NCBI RefSeq assembly: GCF_029892565.1
Contig: NZ_JARXVH010000013.1
Span: 1 to 64,000, forward strand
Source: Streptomyces pseudovenezuelae
GTDB taxonomy: Bacteria; Actinomycetota; Actinomycetes; Streptomycetales; Streptomycetaceae
Direction: 5' to 3'
DNA length: 64,000 bases
Position numbers and translations under genes: made by a program. The notes below the pieces were generated by a model. It saw only the letters and a list, made by a program, of their open reading frames with translations. It was not told the origin of the DNA and did no database searches. Positions 43,621 through 51,196 of the stretch are shown here, piece after piece. Positions within the stretch are counted from its first letter, which is position 1, and every line of letters begins with the position of its first letter.

Positions 43621-44565
43621 ATGAATGAACGGCAGTTGCAGATCTTGCGGGAGCTCGGCGAGCTGGGAAGCGTCACCGCGACCGCCGAGGCGCTGTTGAT
43701 GACTCCCTCGGCAATCTCCCAACAGCTACGGCTGCTGCAACGCTCGATCCCGGTCCCGCTCACCGAACGTGACGGACGGCGGTTGGTGCTCACCGATGCC
43801 GGGCAAGCCCTGGCCAGTGCGGCGATCGAGGTGGAGACCGCGCTGGCCAGGGCACGGCACACCATTGAGGAGTTCGTCGACCAGCCGGACGCAGATGTGT
43901 CGGTAACGGCTTTCCACAGCGCGGCCGCCTCATTCTTCCCACTGCTGCTTGCCCAAGCCGGCCCTGGACGCCCGCAGCTCTCGCTCGCCGACGAGGATGT
44001 CGCGCAAGACCATTTCCCGCGACTGACCCGGGACTACGACCTCGTCCTCGCCCACCGTCTCGACCAAGCGCCACCGTGGCCGACTACGATCACCGCCGGC
44101 ACGCTGCTGCGTGAACCGCTCGACGTCGCCCTGCCGGCCGACCACCCCTTGGCCGCCAAACGACGCCTCTCCCCGCGAGACGTCGCGGATCAGCCCTGGA
44201 TCACCGTTAGCGACGGCTTCCCACTGATGGCCACCATCGACGCCATCGCGAGTGCCGCGAACCGACGGCTCAACATCGTCCATCGCATCAACGATTTCGC
44301 GGTGGTCGCCGAAGCCGTAGCCGCCGGAGGCGGCCTGGCCCTGATGCCCCGCTGGACCACACGTCCACACCCCGCACTGATCCTCAGACCGCTCGGCGGC
44401 GTGCACACCCGACGCCATATCGATGTGCTCCACCGCCCTGAACGTGCCGCACGGCGAGCCGTACGGACGGTGCTCACTGAGCTGCACCGTGCAGCCGCAA
44501 CGATCCAGAGCCGAGACGTCGGCGCGGGTTCCGACGCGAAAGAAGCACTCGCTGACGAAGCCTGA
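43621..44565 (+). CDS. LysR-family regulator of the nitrilase operon
   Basis: 314 residues from the ATG at 43621. HTH at residues 1-60 (MNERQLQILRELGELGSVTA, LLMTPSAISQQLRLLQRSI); effector domain with FHSAAASFFPLLLAQAG and EAVAAGGGLALMPRW. Divergent from nitrilase and dehydratase by 80 bases, the standard arrangement for LysR control of the facing operon. Confidence 0.9.
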   Translation: MNERQLQILRELGELGSVTATAEALLMTPSAISQQLRLLQRSIPVPLTERDGRRLVLTDAGQALASAAIEVETALARARHTIEEFVDQPDADVSVTAFHSAAASFFPLLLAQAGPGRPQLSLADEDVAQDHFPRLTRDYDLVLAHRLDQAPPWPTTITAGTLLREPLDVALPADHPLAAKRRLSPRDVADQPWITVSDGFPLMATIDAIASAANRRLNIVHRINDFAVVAEAVAAGGGLALMPRWTTRPHPALILRPLGGVHTRRHIDVLHRPERAARRAVRTVLTELHRAAATIQSRDVGAGSDAKEALADEA

Positions 44566-44624
44566 AGCGGCGAGTTGCCATCGGAGATCCGCTTCCCAGC
44601 TTGAGGGGCCGTTCTTGACTTCCT

Positions 44625-44644
44625 CCCCCTCCTGAAGGAGGGGG
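44625..44644 (-). ncRNA. right-end hairpin, probable 3' end of the TnpB guide (omega) RNA
   Basis: CCCCCTCC-tgaa-GGAGGGGG sits immediately after the tnpB 3' end, in the place where TnpB omega RNAs end and where the guide would begin. The hairpin core with TTCCTCC/GGATTCC flanks is a common IS605 right-end pattern. RNA function is inferred from related elements. Confidence 0.6.
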
Positions 44645-44648
44645 ATTC

Positions 44649-45842
44649 CTACGGCTCGCGCTGTAGGGGTTCCTGCTTCAACGCCGGCTGCCCGCCAGGA
44701 GAACTCCCGTGAGGTCTTACACCGGCTCCACAGGCCGAGACGGCCAGCCCGGCCGCCTTGATGGTGCGGGCCGCGTTGATGTCGCGGTCATGCACGACAG
44801 CGCAGGTGTCGCACGTCCACGCGCGGACATTCAGCGCCATCTTCACCGCGACCGTGCCGCAGTTCCCGCACAGCTTGCTGCTGGGGAAGAAGCGGTCGAC
44901 CACGACGAGTTCACGCCCATACCAAGCGCACTTGTACTCCAGCATCGACCTCAGATGCCTCCACGACACATCCGAGATGGCACGCGCCAACGTGTGATTG
45001 TTCAGCAGGTTGCGGACGGTGAGGTCCTCGATCACGACCGTTTGGTTCTCACGGACGAGCCGAGTCGACAGCTTGTGCAGGACGTCGCGGCGCCGGTCGG
45101 CGATCCGCGCATACACCCTGGCAACCCGCTCGCGGGCCTTCTCCCGGTTCGCCGAGCCCTTCGCCTTCCGCGACAGCTCCCGCTGCGCACGGGCCAGACG
45201 AGCACGGTCACGGCGCTCGTGCCGGGGGTTGGCGACCTTCTCGCCGGTGGACAGGGTCACCAGGGAGGTGATGCCGGCGTCGATGCCGACCGCGTTCTTC
45301 GTGGCCGGAGCCGGGGTAATGCCGTCGTCGCACAGCAGCGACACGAACCAGCGTCCCGCACTGTCACGGGACACCGTCGCCGTGGTCGGCTCGCTGCCCT
45401 CCGGGAGCGGACGCGACCAGCGGATGTCCAAAGGGTCGGCCATCTTCGCCAACGTCAGCCGTCCCTCACGCCACGAAAAGGCCGAGCGGGTGTACTCGGC
45501 CGACGCACGGGATTTCTTGCGGGACTTGAAACGCGGATACTGCGCACGCTGGGCGAAGAAGTTCCCGAACGCCGTCTGCAGATGGCGCAGCGCCTGCTGC
45601 AGCGGGACCGACGACACCTCCGTCAGGAAGGCCAGCTCCGCAGTCTTCTTCCACTCCGTGAGTGCGGCCGACGACTGCACGTAGGACAGACGGCGCTGCT
45701 CGCCGTACCAGGCCCGGGTGCGTTCCTCCAGCGCCTTGTTGTAGACCAGGCGCACGCAGCCGAACGTGCGCGACAGCTCCGCCGCCTGCTCGCCTGTGGG
45801 GTAAAAGCGGTACTTGAACGCCCGCTTGACCTGCCGCGCCAT
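44649..45842 (-). CDS. tnpB: TnpB, RNA-guided endonuclease of IS200/IS605
   Basis: 397 residues, full length. RuvC triad Asp188 (VGIDAGITSL), Glu272 (VVIEDLTV) and Asp354 (HDRDINAART); zinc ribbon Cys325, Cys328, Cys344, Cys347 (CGNCG, CDTCA). N-terminal helix region FKYRFYPTGEQAAELSRTFG is typical. All catalytic residues are kept, so the nuclease is probably active. TnpB proteins cut DNA under an RNA guide made from the element's right end and help keep the element in the genome. It separates the nitrilase unit from the MarR/epoxide hydrolase unit. Confidence 0.95.
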   Translation of the reverse strand: MARQVKRAFKYRFYPTGEQAAELSRTFGCVRLVYNKALEERTRAWYGEQRRLSYVQSSAALTEWKKTAELAFLTEVSSVPLQQALRHLQTAFGNFFAQRAQYPRFKSRKKSRASAEYTRSAFSWREGRLTLAKMADPLDIRWSRPLPEGSEPTTATVSRDSAGRWFVSLLCDDGITPAPATKNAVGIDAGITSLVTLSTGEKVANPRHERRDRARLARAQRELSRKAKGSANREKARERVARVYARIADRRRDVLHKLSTRLVRENQTVVIEDLTVRNLLNNHTLARAISDVSWRHLRSMLEYKCAWYGRELVVVDRFFPSSKLCGNCGTVAVKMALNVRAWTCDTCAVVHDRDINAARTIKAAGLAVSACGAGVRPHGSSPGGQPALKQEPLQREP

Positions 45843-45900
45843 AGCTCACACCTTATCGGATTCCGTGTGATCGACAGGTTTCGGCCGGTGGATGGCGCAC

Positions 45901-45985
45901 GCCGGTCCGCCCGGGCGGACCGGCTTTCCCTGCCCTGCTTCGCAGGAGCTTCGTTTCCTCCCCCGGCTGAAGCCTGGGGTATCCA
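45901..45985. repeat. palindrome and second IS605 end-like hairpin upstream of tnpB
   Basis: 45901-45924 is a perfect 24-base palindrome centred on CCCGGG. At 45951-45985 TTTCCTCC, a CCCC-c-GGC/GCC-t-GGGG hairpin with a TGAA loop, and GGTATCC closely copy the right-end pattern at 44617-44652, in the same orientation. The second hairpin lies on the wrong side of tnpB for its own right end, so it looks like the orphan right end of another, lost IS605 element. Confidence 0.65.
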
Positions 45986-46152
45986 CAAAGGAGAGTCCCG
46001 ATGAAGACCAGGGCGGCGTGAAGGGCCCCGCAGGGCGATTTGAGCTGGGACCACTTGGACGGAGGAACCGCCGCCGGTGTCCGCCAGTCGTTCGGATCCC
46101 GCCGACGGCTGTCAGCTCGGGTCGGCCGGTGCCGTCCGGCGACCGGCCGTCC

Positions 46153-46635
46153 TCAGGTGACCTCGCCGAGGTCCTCATTGAGCCGTGCCGCGGCTTCAAC
46201 GCTCGAGGGCCGGCTCGCGACAAGCCGGGCCAGCTGTGCTTCAAGGGCCTTGAGTTGCTCGGGCCCCATATGCGCCGCCCAGCGCTCGCGCACCTCGTCG
46301 AAGAGCGAGGCGCCCAGCGTCATCATCTCGTGGCCGCGGTCGGTGACCCGCAGCCGTTTGAGGCGGCCATCGCCCGGGTCGGGCTCCCGCTCGACGTATC
46401 CGAGCTTCTCCAGTGCGGCGATCGCCTTGGCAGCGCCCTGTTTGGAGACCGAGAGCCGGCGGCCGAGTTCCGAGGCCGTGCCCGCTCCCTCGTCGATGGC
46501 GCGCAGGGCGAACTCATGCGATGCGCGCACGCCCGGGTGCCCGCGGTGCGCCAGCTCGCCGTGCACGTCGTCCACCATCGACTGGAAGCCGCCGAGAAGC
46601 AGCAGCGCGAGTTCAGCGCCCGGTGAACGTGCCAT
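46153..46635 (-). CDS. MarR-family transcriptional regulator
   Basis: 160 residues from the ATG at 46635; an ATG four codons upstream is equally possible and neither has a strong ribosome binding site. Winged HTH at about residues 45-110: TASELGRRLSVSKQGAAKAI, EKLGYVEREPDPGDGRLKRL. Divergent from the epoxide-hydrolase-like gene. Two palindromes with GACAAC/GTTGTC in the shared region are its likely operators, one covering its own start region, so autorepression is expected. Confidence 0.9.
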   Translation of the reverse strand: MARSPGAELALLLLGGFQSMVDDVHGELAHRGHPGVRASHEFALRAIDEGAGTASELGRRLSVSKQGAAKAIAALEKLGYVEREPDPGDGRLKRLRVTDRGHEMMTLGASLFDEVRERWAAHMGPEQLKALEAQLARLVASRPSSVEAAARLNEDLGEVT

Positions 46636-46663
46636 GCGACGAAGCATACGAGAAACGAAGATA

Positions 46664-46705
46664 GACAACCACGTTGGCGATCTGTAGGTTGACAACCATG
46701 TTGTC
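46664..46705. promoter_or_regulatory. paired MarR operators
   Basis: GACAAC-cac-GTTGGC (46664-46678) and GACAAC-cat-GTTGTC (46691-46705, perfect palindrome), 27 bases apart and both followed by GATC. They lie between marR and the divergent hydrolase gene. Confidence 0.82.
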
Positions 46706-46724
46706 GATCGAATCCAGGAGAACG

Positions 46725-47606
46725 ATGAACCCCACCGGCGGCGCCACCATCCCGGGCGTCGAACACCACCAGGTCAGCCTGAACGGGACCGAACTGCACT
46801 ACATATCCGCCGGGACCGCCGGCTCTCCCGTCATGCTGGTCCACGGCTTCCCCGAGACCTGGTGGGTCTTCCACAAACTGATCCCCCTGCTCAGCAAGCA
46901 CCACCGCGTATTCGCCCCCGACCTTCGCGGCTTCGGCGACTCCGCCACCGCCACCCCAGCGCACGACAGCGTGACCGCGGCCCAGGACCTGAGTGAACTG
47001 ATAGCGCGGCTCGATGCGGGCCCCGTCCACCTCACCGGCCAGGACATCAGCGGCCCCACCACGTTCCGCGTCGCCGCCACACGCCCCGACCTCGTACGAA
47101 GCTATGCGGCCATCGAGACCGGGCTGCCCGGGTTCGGCGTCGAAAGGCTCGCGGACGTCGCCCACGGCGGCGCCTGGCACATCGGCGTCCTCGCCGCCCC
47201 GGGCATCCCCGAAATGCTGCTCGCCGGACGAGAAAGGGCATTCCTCGCACAGTACGCCATCCCGTCACTCTGCGTGACTCCCGACGCGTTCACCGACGAC
47301 GACATCGACGAACTCACCCGCTCCTACGCGCGCCCCGACGCGTTCAACGGCGCGGCCGGACTGTACCGATCGATGCTCCGCGAAGGTGAGGAGATCCGCC
47401 AACTGGCATCCCGGAAACTCACCACGCCCGTGCTCGCCGTCGGCGGCAGATCGGGCGAGTTCACCCCGGCGACCCTGCGCCAGGTCGCCCAGGACGTCAG
47501 CGCCCTCTCCCTCGACGGGATCGGCCACTACGCGGCGATGGAAGCCCCCGACAGGCTCGCAGAAGGCCTCCTGTCCTTCTACGAGAAACTCGACAACCTG
47601 GGGTAA
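46725..47606 (+). CDS. alpha/beta hydrolase, epoxide hydrolase-like
   Basis: 293 residues from the ATG at 46725 behind AGGAGAACG; the frame is open further upstream through the operators. HGFPETWWVFHKL (residues 40-52, oxyanion HGxP motif), Asp107 as nucleophile in GQDISGPTTF, and a late His in DGIGHYAAMEAPDRL. An Asp nucleophile with HGxP points to epoxide hydrolase or haloalkane dehalogenase; the GxDxG context favours the first. Controlled by the divergent MarR protein, so it may detoxify a reactive compound. Confidence 0.87.
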   Translation: MNPTGGATIPGVEHHQVSLNGTELHYISAGTAGSPVMLVHGFPETWWVFHKLIPLLSKHHRVFAPDLRGFGDSATATPAHDSVTAAQDLSELIARLDAGPVHLTGQDISGPTTFRVAATRPDLVRSYAAIETGLPGFGVERLADVAHGGAWHIGVLAAPGIPEMLLAGRERAFLAQYAIPSLCVTPDAFTDDDIDELTRSYARPDAFNGAAGLYRSMLREGEEIRQLASRKLTTPVLAVGGRSGEFTPATLRQVAQDVSALSLDGIGHYAAMEAPDRLAEGLLSFYEKLDNLG

Positions 47607-47739
47607 CGCGCGCCGGAACACGATCGCTGAAACCCTGGCACCGCCAGACCCCAGGTAGGGCCACTTCACCTCGCCACCACCCCTCAGTGCCCCCGAACGC
47701 CCCTCGAACCGGGGCCGGTTGGAGTCGCCTCGGTAGGGT

Positions 47740-47883
47740 CGCCGATCCGAACGCCGCCCCAGGCACCGGGAGCATCATCGCGCGCCGGTAGCGAACCGAA
47801 CTGATGCTGGCCCGGCGCACGATCTGCTGCAGCTTCCGCCCCTCCTGGTCGGCCAGTCTCCACACACGGACGGGCTCGGCCAC
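47740..47883 (-). pseudogene. N-terminal scrap of an IS630-type transposase
   Basis: On the minus strand from GTG 47883: VAEPVRVWRL, LADQEGRKLQQIVRR, SVRYRRAMML, the usual start of Streptomyces IS630-family transposases. The similarity stops after about 45 residues and the rest (DDE domain) is absent. No terminal repeats seen. The remaining part of the 47607-47960 gap has no gene that I can support. Confidence 0.6.
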
Positions 47884-47960
47884 CGCGCCTCCAGCGGCCG
47901 GATCGGAGTCACCGCACATCCAACCGCCACGACCCCGACCCGGCGAATGCGGTCACAGCA

Positions 47961-48578
47961 CTAGACCCGCGACACGGGGGCCCCCGGCGCCGGCGGCGCG
48001 GCGGGGGCCGGCGGCGGATTCAGACGCAGGGGCCGCAGTGCCTCGGTCCAGCGCAGCAGTTCGTCGAGCATCATCGTGGCTGCGGCCTCCAGCGGTGCGT
48101 CGGTGCGGAAGCCGCCCTCGCCCATGTGCTTGAAGACGAACGGTATGGCCACGGACTCGGGAATCGGCATCATCTTGAGCGCCGTCGCGACCTGCTTGAG
48201 CACCTGCACGGAGCGCAGGCCGGCCGCGACGCCCCCGTAGCTGACGAATCCGACAGGCTTGTAGAGCCACTCCCCGTACAGGAAGGAAAGGGCGTTCAGC
48301 AGCGCGGCAGGAGGGCCGGAGTTGTATTCGGGCGTGACGAACACGAAAGCGTCGGCCTCGTCCACCGTCGCGCTCCACCTGCGCGTGTGCTCGTGTGCGT
48401 ACAGACCCGCACGCGGATGACCGGGTTCGTCGAGGAGCGGGAGGCCGAGCTCGGCGAGGTCGGCGAGTTCGACGTCGAAGCCCGCGTGCTCCTTCGCCGC
48501 CTGGGCCGCCCACTGGCCGATGGGTAGTCCCAGCCGGCCGGGACGGGTGCTTCCGACAACAACGTGCAACTTCGGCAT
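47961..48578 (-). CDS. NADPH-dependent FMN reductase
   Basis: 205 residues, ATG at 48578. Flavodoxin-like fold: VVVGSTRPGRLGLPIGQW (residues 6-23, FMN-phosphate loop), FVFVTPEYNSGPPAALLNAL and VSYGGVAAGLRS. These enzymes (ArsH/NQO-like group) reduce FMN or quinones with NADPH. A Pro/Ala-rich tail of about 25 residues is unusual. It follows the tandem-NTF2 gene on the same strand by 63 bases, so it is probably in the same TetR-controlled transcript and could supply FMNH2 or reduce a quinone. Confidence 0.88.
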   Translation of the reverse strand: MPKLHVVVGSTRPGRLGLPIGQWAAQAAKEHAGFDVELADLAELGLPLLDEPGHPRAGLYAHEHTRRWSATVDEADAFVFVTPEYNSGPPAALLNALSFLYGEWLYKPVGFVSYGGVAAGLRSVQVLKQVATALKMMPIPESVAIPFVFKHMGEGGFRTDAPLEAAATMMLDELLRWTEALRPLRLNPPPAPAAPPAPGAPVSRV

Positions 48579-48641
48579 GGATGAGCCTTTCTGAGTATGT
48601 CCGTGTTCGAGTACGAACAGGCCGAGGGAGCCGGCGACCGG

Positions 48642-49526
48642 TCAGAGCCGGCCGGCCGGCGGAGGGCCGGGAGGCTTGGGCGGGGCGGACTTGGTGATGC
48701 CGCTCCAGTGCTCGACGAGCTGTTGCCCGCGCACGCGGTAGGCGTCGTACATGTAGTACGGGTAGAGCGCGCCGCTTCCGTCGGGTTCGGCCTGGGGGAG
48801 CAGTGCGGCGACGACGACGATGTCGCCCTCGGCGACGATCAGCGCCGGAGGGATGAGGGGCTCGGCGGGCGGTGGGAGGGGGCCGTTCGGGAATCGGCTG
48901 CGCACGAACTCCTCCAGTCCCGCCCGGCCGGGCGGGTAGTGGGACACGTGCTGGAGGTAGTCGGCGGCAACGAACTCCTTCACCGCATCGGGGTTCTGGG
49001 CGTCGAAGACGCAGCGGTAGAAGTCCACGACCAGGCGCTTGTTGGCCTCGATGTCCATCGAAGGCAATGACGACACGGTGGTCGTTCGCGTCGGCGTACC
49101 CGGTGCGGGGAGCCGTGGTGGGGCGATCTTGTTGAGGGACGGCCACCGCTCGGTTATCCGTCCGTCGCGGATCCGGTAGGTGGTGAACGCGTAGTGGTCG
49201 AAGGTGGTGCCGGGGGCGTCCGGGTCCGGTTGTGGCACGTAGTGGCAGACACAGACCAGGTCGTTCTCCCCGATGCCGAACACCGGGTCCCGCGACTCGA
49301 AGGCATCGGCCACACTCTGGTCCACGGTCGGTCCATGGTCGAACTCGCGGCGCAGGAGCTCGGCGAACGCCTGCGCTCCGTCAGGGACGTCGGCGCCGTG
49401 CTGAACCAGGTCCGGGGCGACGTAGTCGGTGACCGCGTCAGCGTTTCTCGCGCCGAAGACATCGGTGAGGAAACGGCCGACCAGAAGTTTGTTGATGCGT
49501 GGCTGTTGCTCGAGTGATGTAGCCAT
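48642..49526 (-). CDS. tandem SnoaL/NTF2-like double-domain protein
   Basis: 294 residues built of two NTF2-like domains: about 9-135 (NKLLVGRFLTDVFGARNADAV, YVAPDLVQHGADVPDG, YRIRDGRITERWPS) and 150-285 (NKRLVVDFYRCVFDAQNPDAV, FVAADYLQHVSHYPPG, YRVRGQQLVEHWSG). The repeats share the N(K/L)LV..F...VF.A.N.DAV and (V/L)QH motifs, so this is an internal duplication and fusion. Function is probably as an isomerase, cyclase or ligand carrier. It sits directly behind TetR operator 4 and is divergent from the aldehyde dehydrogenase operon. Confidence 0.87.
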   Translation of the reverse strand: MATSLEQQPRINKLLVGRFLTDVFGARNADAVTDYVAPDLVQHGADVPDGAQAFAELLRREFDHGPTVDQSVADAFESRDPVFGIGENDLVCVCHYVPQPDPDAPGTTFDHYAFTTYRIRDGRITERWPSLNKIAPPRLPAPGTPTRTTTVSSLPSMDIEANKRLVVDFYRCVFDAQNPDAVKEFVAADYLQHVSHYPPGRAGLEEFVRSRFPNGPLPPPAEPLIPPALIVAEGDIVVVAALLPQAEPDGSGALYPYYMYDAYRVRGQQLVEHWSGITKSAPPKPPGPPPAGRL

Positions 49527-49538
49527 ACGAGCAACTAA

Positions 49539-49553
49539 ACTGTACCGTACAGT
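49539..49553. promoter_or_regulatory. TetR operator, site 4
   Basis: ACTGTACCGTACAGT, a perfect palindrome fitting ACTGnACnGTnCAGT, 10 kb from tetR. It lies 13 bases before the tandem-NTF2 start (minus) and 117 bases before the aldehyde dehydrogenase start (plus), so both divergent units are probably in the regulon. Confidence 0.82.
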
Positions 49554-49669
49554 TCAAGTCAACCTGAGCCTTGACACTTTCCGCGACGAAAAGAGAGTGT
49601 CCTAGATGTTGACTCACATGTTCGGAATAACAGGACACCAGCAGCTTGTCCTGCAGAGAAGGGGACGAC

Positions 49670-51133
49670 ATGACCTTTCTGGATGCCAGTGACTGGCAGG
49701 AGCGGATCTTCTCGGGGGAATGGACCAGGGCGGCCGGGGAGACGTACGACTCCACAGAGCCGGCCACCGGCAAGACCCTGGGCCGAGTCGGCTCCGCCAC
49801 GCCCTCCGACCTGGAGCGGGCCGTGGTGCGTGCGGCTCAGGCTCAGCGCGACTGGGCGGCGCGGCCGTACGTCGAGCGGGCCCGGGTGCTGCGGCGGGCG
49901 GCGCGCCTGTTCGAGGAGCACCATGCCGAGATCGCGGAATGGATCGTGCGGGAGTCCGGTGCCCTGCGGCCGTTCGCCGACTTCCAGACCTCGAACGGCG
50001 CGGCCGAGGAGTGCTACGAGGCCGCGGCGCTGGCGGCCTCTCCGTACGGAGAGGTGCTGCGGTCCATCGAGGACCGGCTGTCGTTCGCACGACGGCGCCC
50101 AGTGGGCGTGGTCGGGGTGATCTCCCCGTTCAACGCGCCGATGGTGCTGGCCATGCGCGCCGTCGCCCCCGCCCTGGCGCTGGGCAACGCCGTCGTGCTC
50201 AAGCCCGACCCGCGCACCGCCATCTGCGGCGGCGTCACCATCGCTCGCGTCTTCGAGGAGGCGGGCCTGCCCGCCGGCGTGCTGCATATGCTGCCGGGCG
50301 GCGCCGACGTCGGCGCCGCGCTGGTGGACCACCCGCGAGTGCCCGTCATCGCGTTCACCGGTTCCACGCGGGCCGGAAAGGCGATCGCCACCGCGGCGGG
50401 GCAGCGGTTGAAGCGTGTCCACCTGGAGCTCGGCGGCAACTCGGCGTTGATCGTCCTCGACGACGCGGACCTGGAGAAGGCCGTCTCGGCCGGCGCGTTC
50501 GGCTCGTTCCACCACGCCGGACAGGTGTGCATGGCCTCCAGCCGCCACCTGGTGCACGCCTCGATCGCCGAGGAGTACGCCCATCTGCTGGCCCAGCACG
50601 CGAACGCCGCCCCGGTCGGGGATCCGGCCACCGGGCAGGTCGCGTTGGGCCCGATGATCGACGAACGACAGCTGCAGGCGGCCCACGCCATCGTCACCGA
50701 CAGCGTGGCGGCCGGGGCGCGGCTGGCGGCCGGCGGAACCTACGAGGGCTTGTTCTACCGGCCGACGGTCCTGGCCGACGTGCCGCTGGAAGCCCGCGCC
50801 TACACGGAGGAGATCTTCGGTCCTGTCGCCCCGGTCGTGCCCTTCCACAATCTCGACGAAGCCGTCCGGCTGGCCACCGACACCGAGTACGGCCTGTCGC
50901 TGGGCATCCTGACCCGGGATGTGGCCAAGGGCCTGGCGCTGGCCGACCGTATCCCCACCGGGCTGGTCCACATCAACGACCAGACCGTGAACGACGAGGC
51001 GACCGTCCCGTTCGGCGGTGTCGGCGAGTCCGGCAACGGCTCCCGTCACGGAGGGAGCGTCGCCAACCTCGAGGCCTTCACCGAACAGCAGTGGGTCACC
51101 GTCCGCGGTGAGATCCCCGACTACCCCTTCTGA
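49670..51133 (+). CDS. aldehyde dehydrogenase (benzaldehyde/vanillin type)
   Basis: 487 residues from the ATG at 49670 (GAAGGGGACGAC upstream). Asn155 (SPFNAP), Glu253 (LELGGNSALIV) and catalytic Cys287 (AGQVCMASSR) are all present; the FNAPMVLAMRAVAPALALGN stretch and length match the benzaldehyde/vanillin/salicylaldehyde dehydrogenase group. It would oxidise an aromatic aldehyde to the acid with NAD(P). The next gene encodes a double-bond-cleaving oxygenase that makes aldehydes, which fits well. Confidence 0.92.
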   Translation: MTFLDASDWQERIFSGEWTRAAGETYDSTEPATGKTLGRVGSATPSDLERAVVRAAQAQRDWAARPYVERARVLRRAARLFEEHHAEIAEWIVRESGALRPFADFQTSNGAAEECYEAAALAASPYGEVLRSIEDRLSFARRRPVGVVGVISPFNAPMVLAMRAVAPALALGNAVVLKPDPRTAICGGVTIARVFEEAGLPAGVLHMLPGGADVGAALVDHPRVPVIAFTGSTRAGKAIATAAGQRLKRVHLELGGNSALIVLDDADLEKAVSAGAFGSFHHAGQVCMASSRHLVHASIAEEYAHLLAQHANAAPVGDPATGQVALGPMIDERQLQAAHAIVTDSVAAGARLAAGGTYEGLFYRPTVLADVPLEARAYTEEIFGPVAPVVPFHNLDEAVRLATDTEYGLSLGILTRDVAKGLALADRIPTGLVHINDQTVNDEATVPFGGVGESGNGSRHGGSVANLEAFTEQQWVTVRGEIPDYPF

Positions 51134-51196
51134 CCCCGCCCTGGTCTCCGTCGTCCCGGCACTCCACCTCGTTTCACCCGCACTTGGAGCATCCAG

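Larger units (their letters stand above)
44615..45872 (-). mobile_element. IS200/IS605-family element carrying only tnpB
   Basis: A tnpB gene flanked by end hairpins: right end near 44617-44645 and left-end hairpin TCACAC...GTGTGA (45846-45870). No tnpA (Y1 transposase) is present, so it is non-autonomous for transposition and would depend on a TnpA elsewhere. The sequence AAGTCAAG at the right end (minus strand) resembles IS605-type ends. Exact borders are not certain. Confidence 0.75.
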
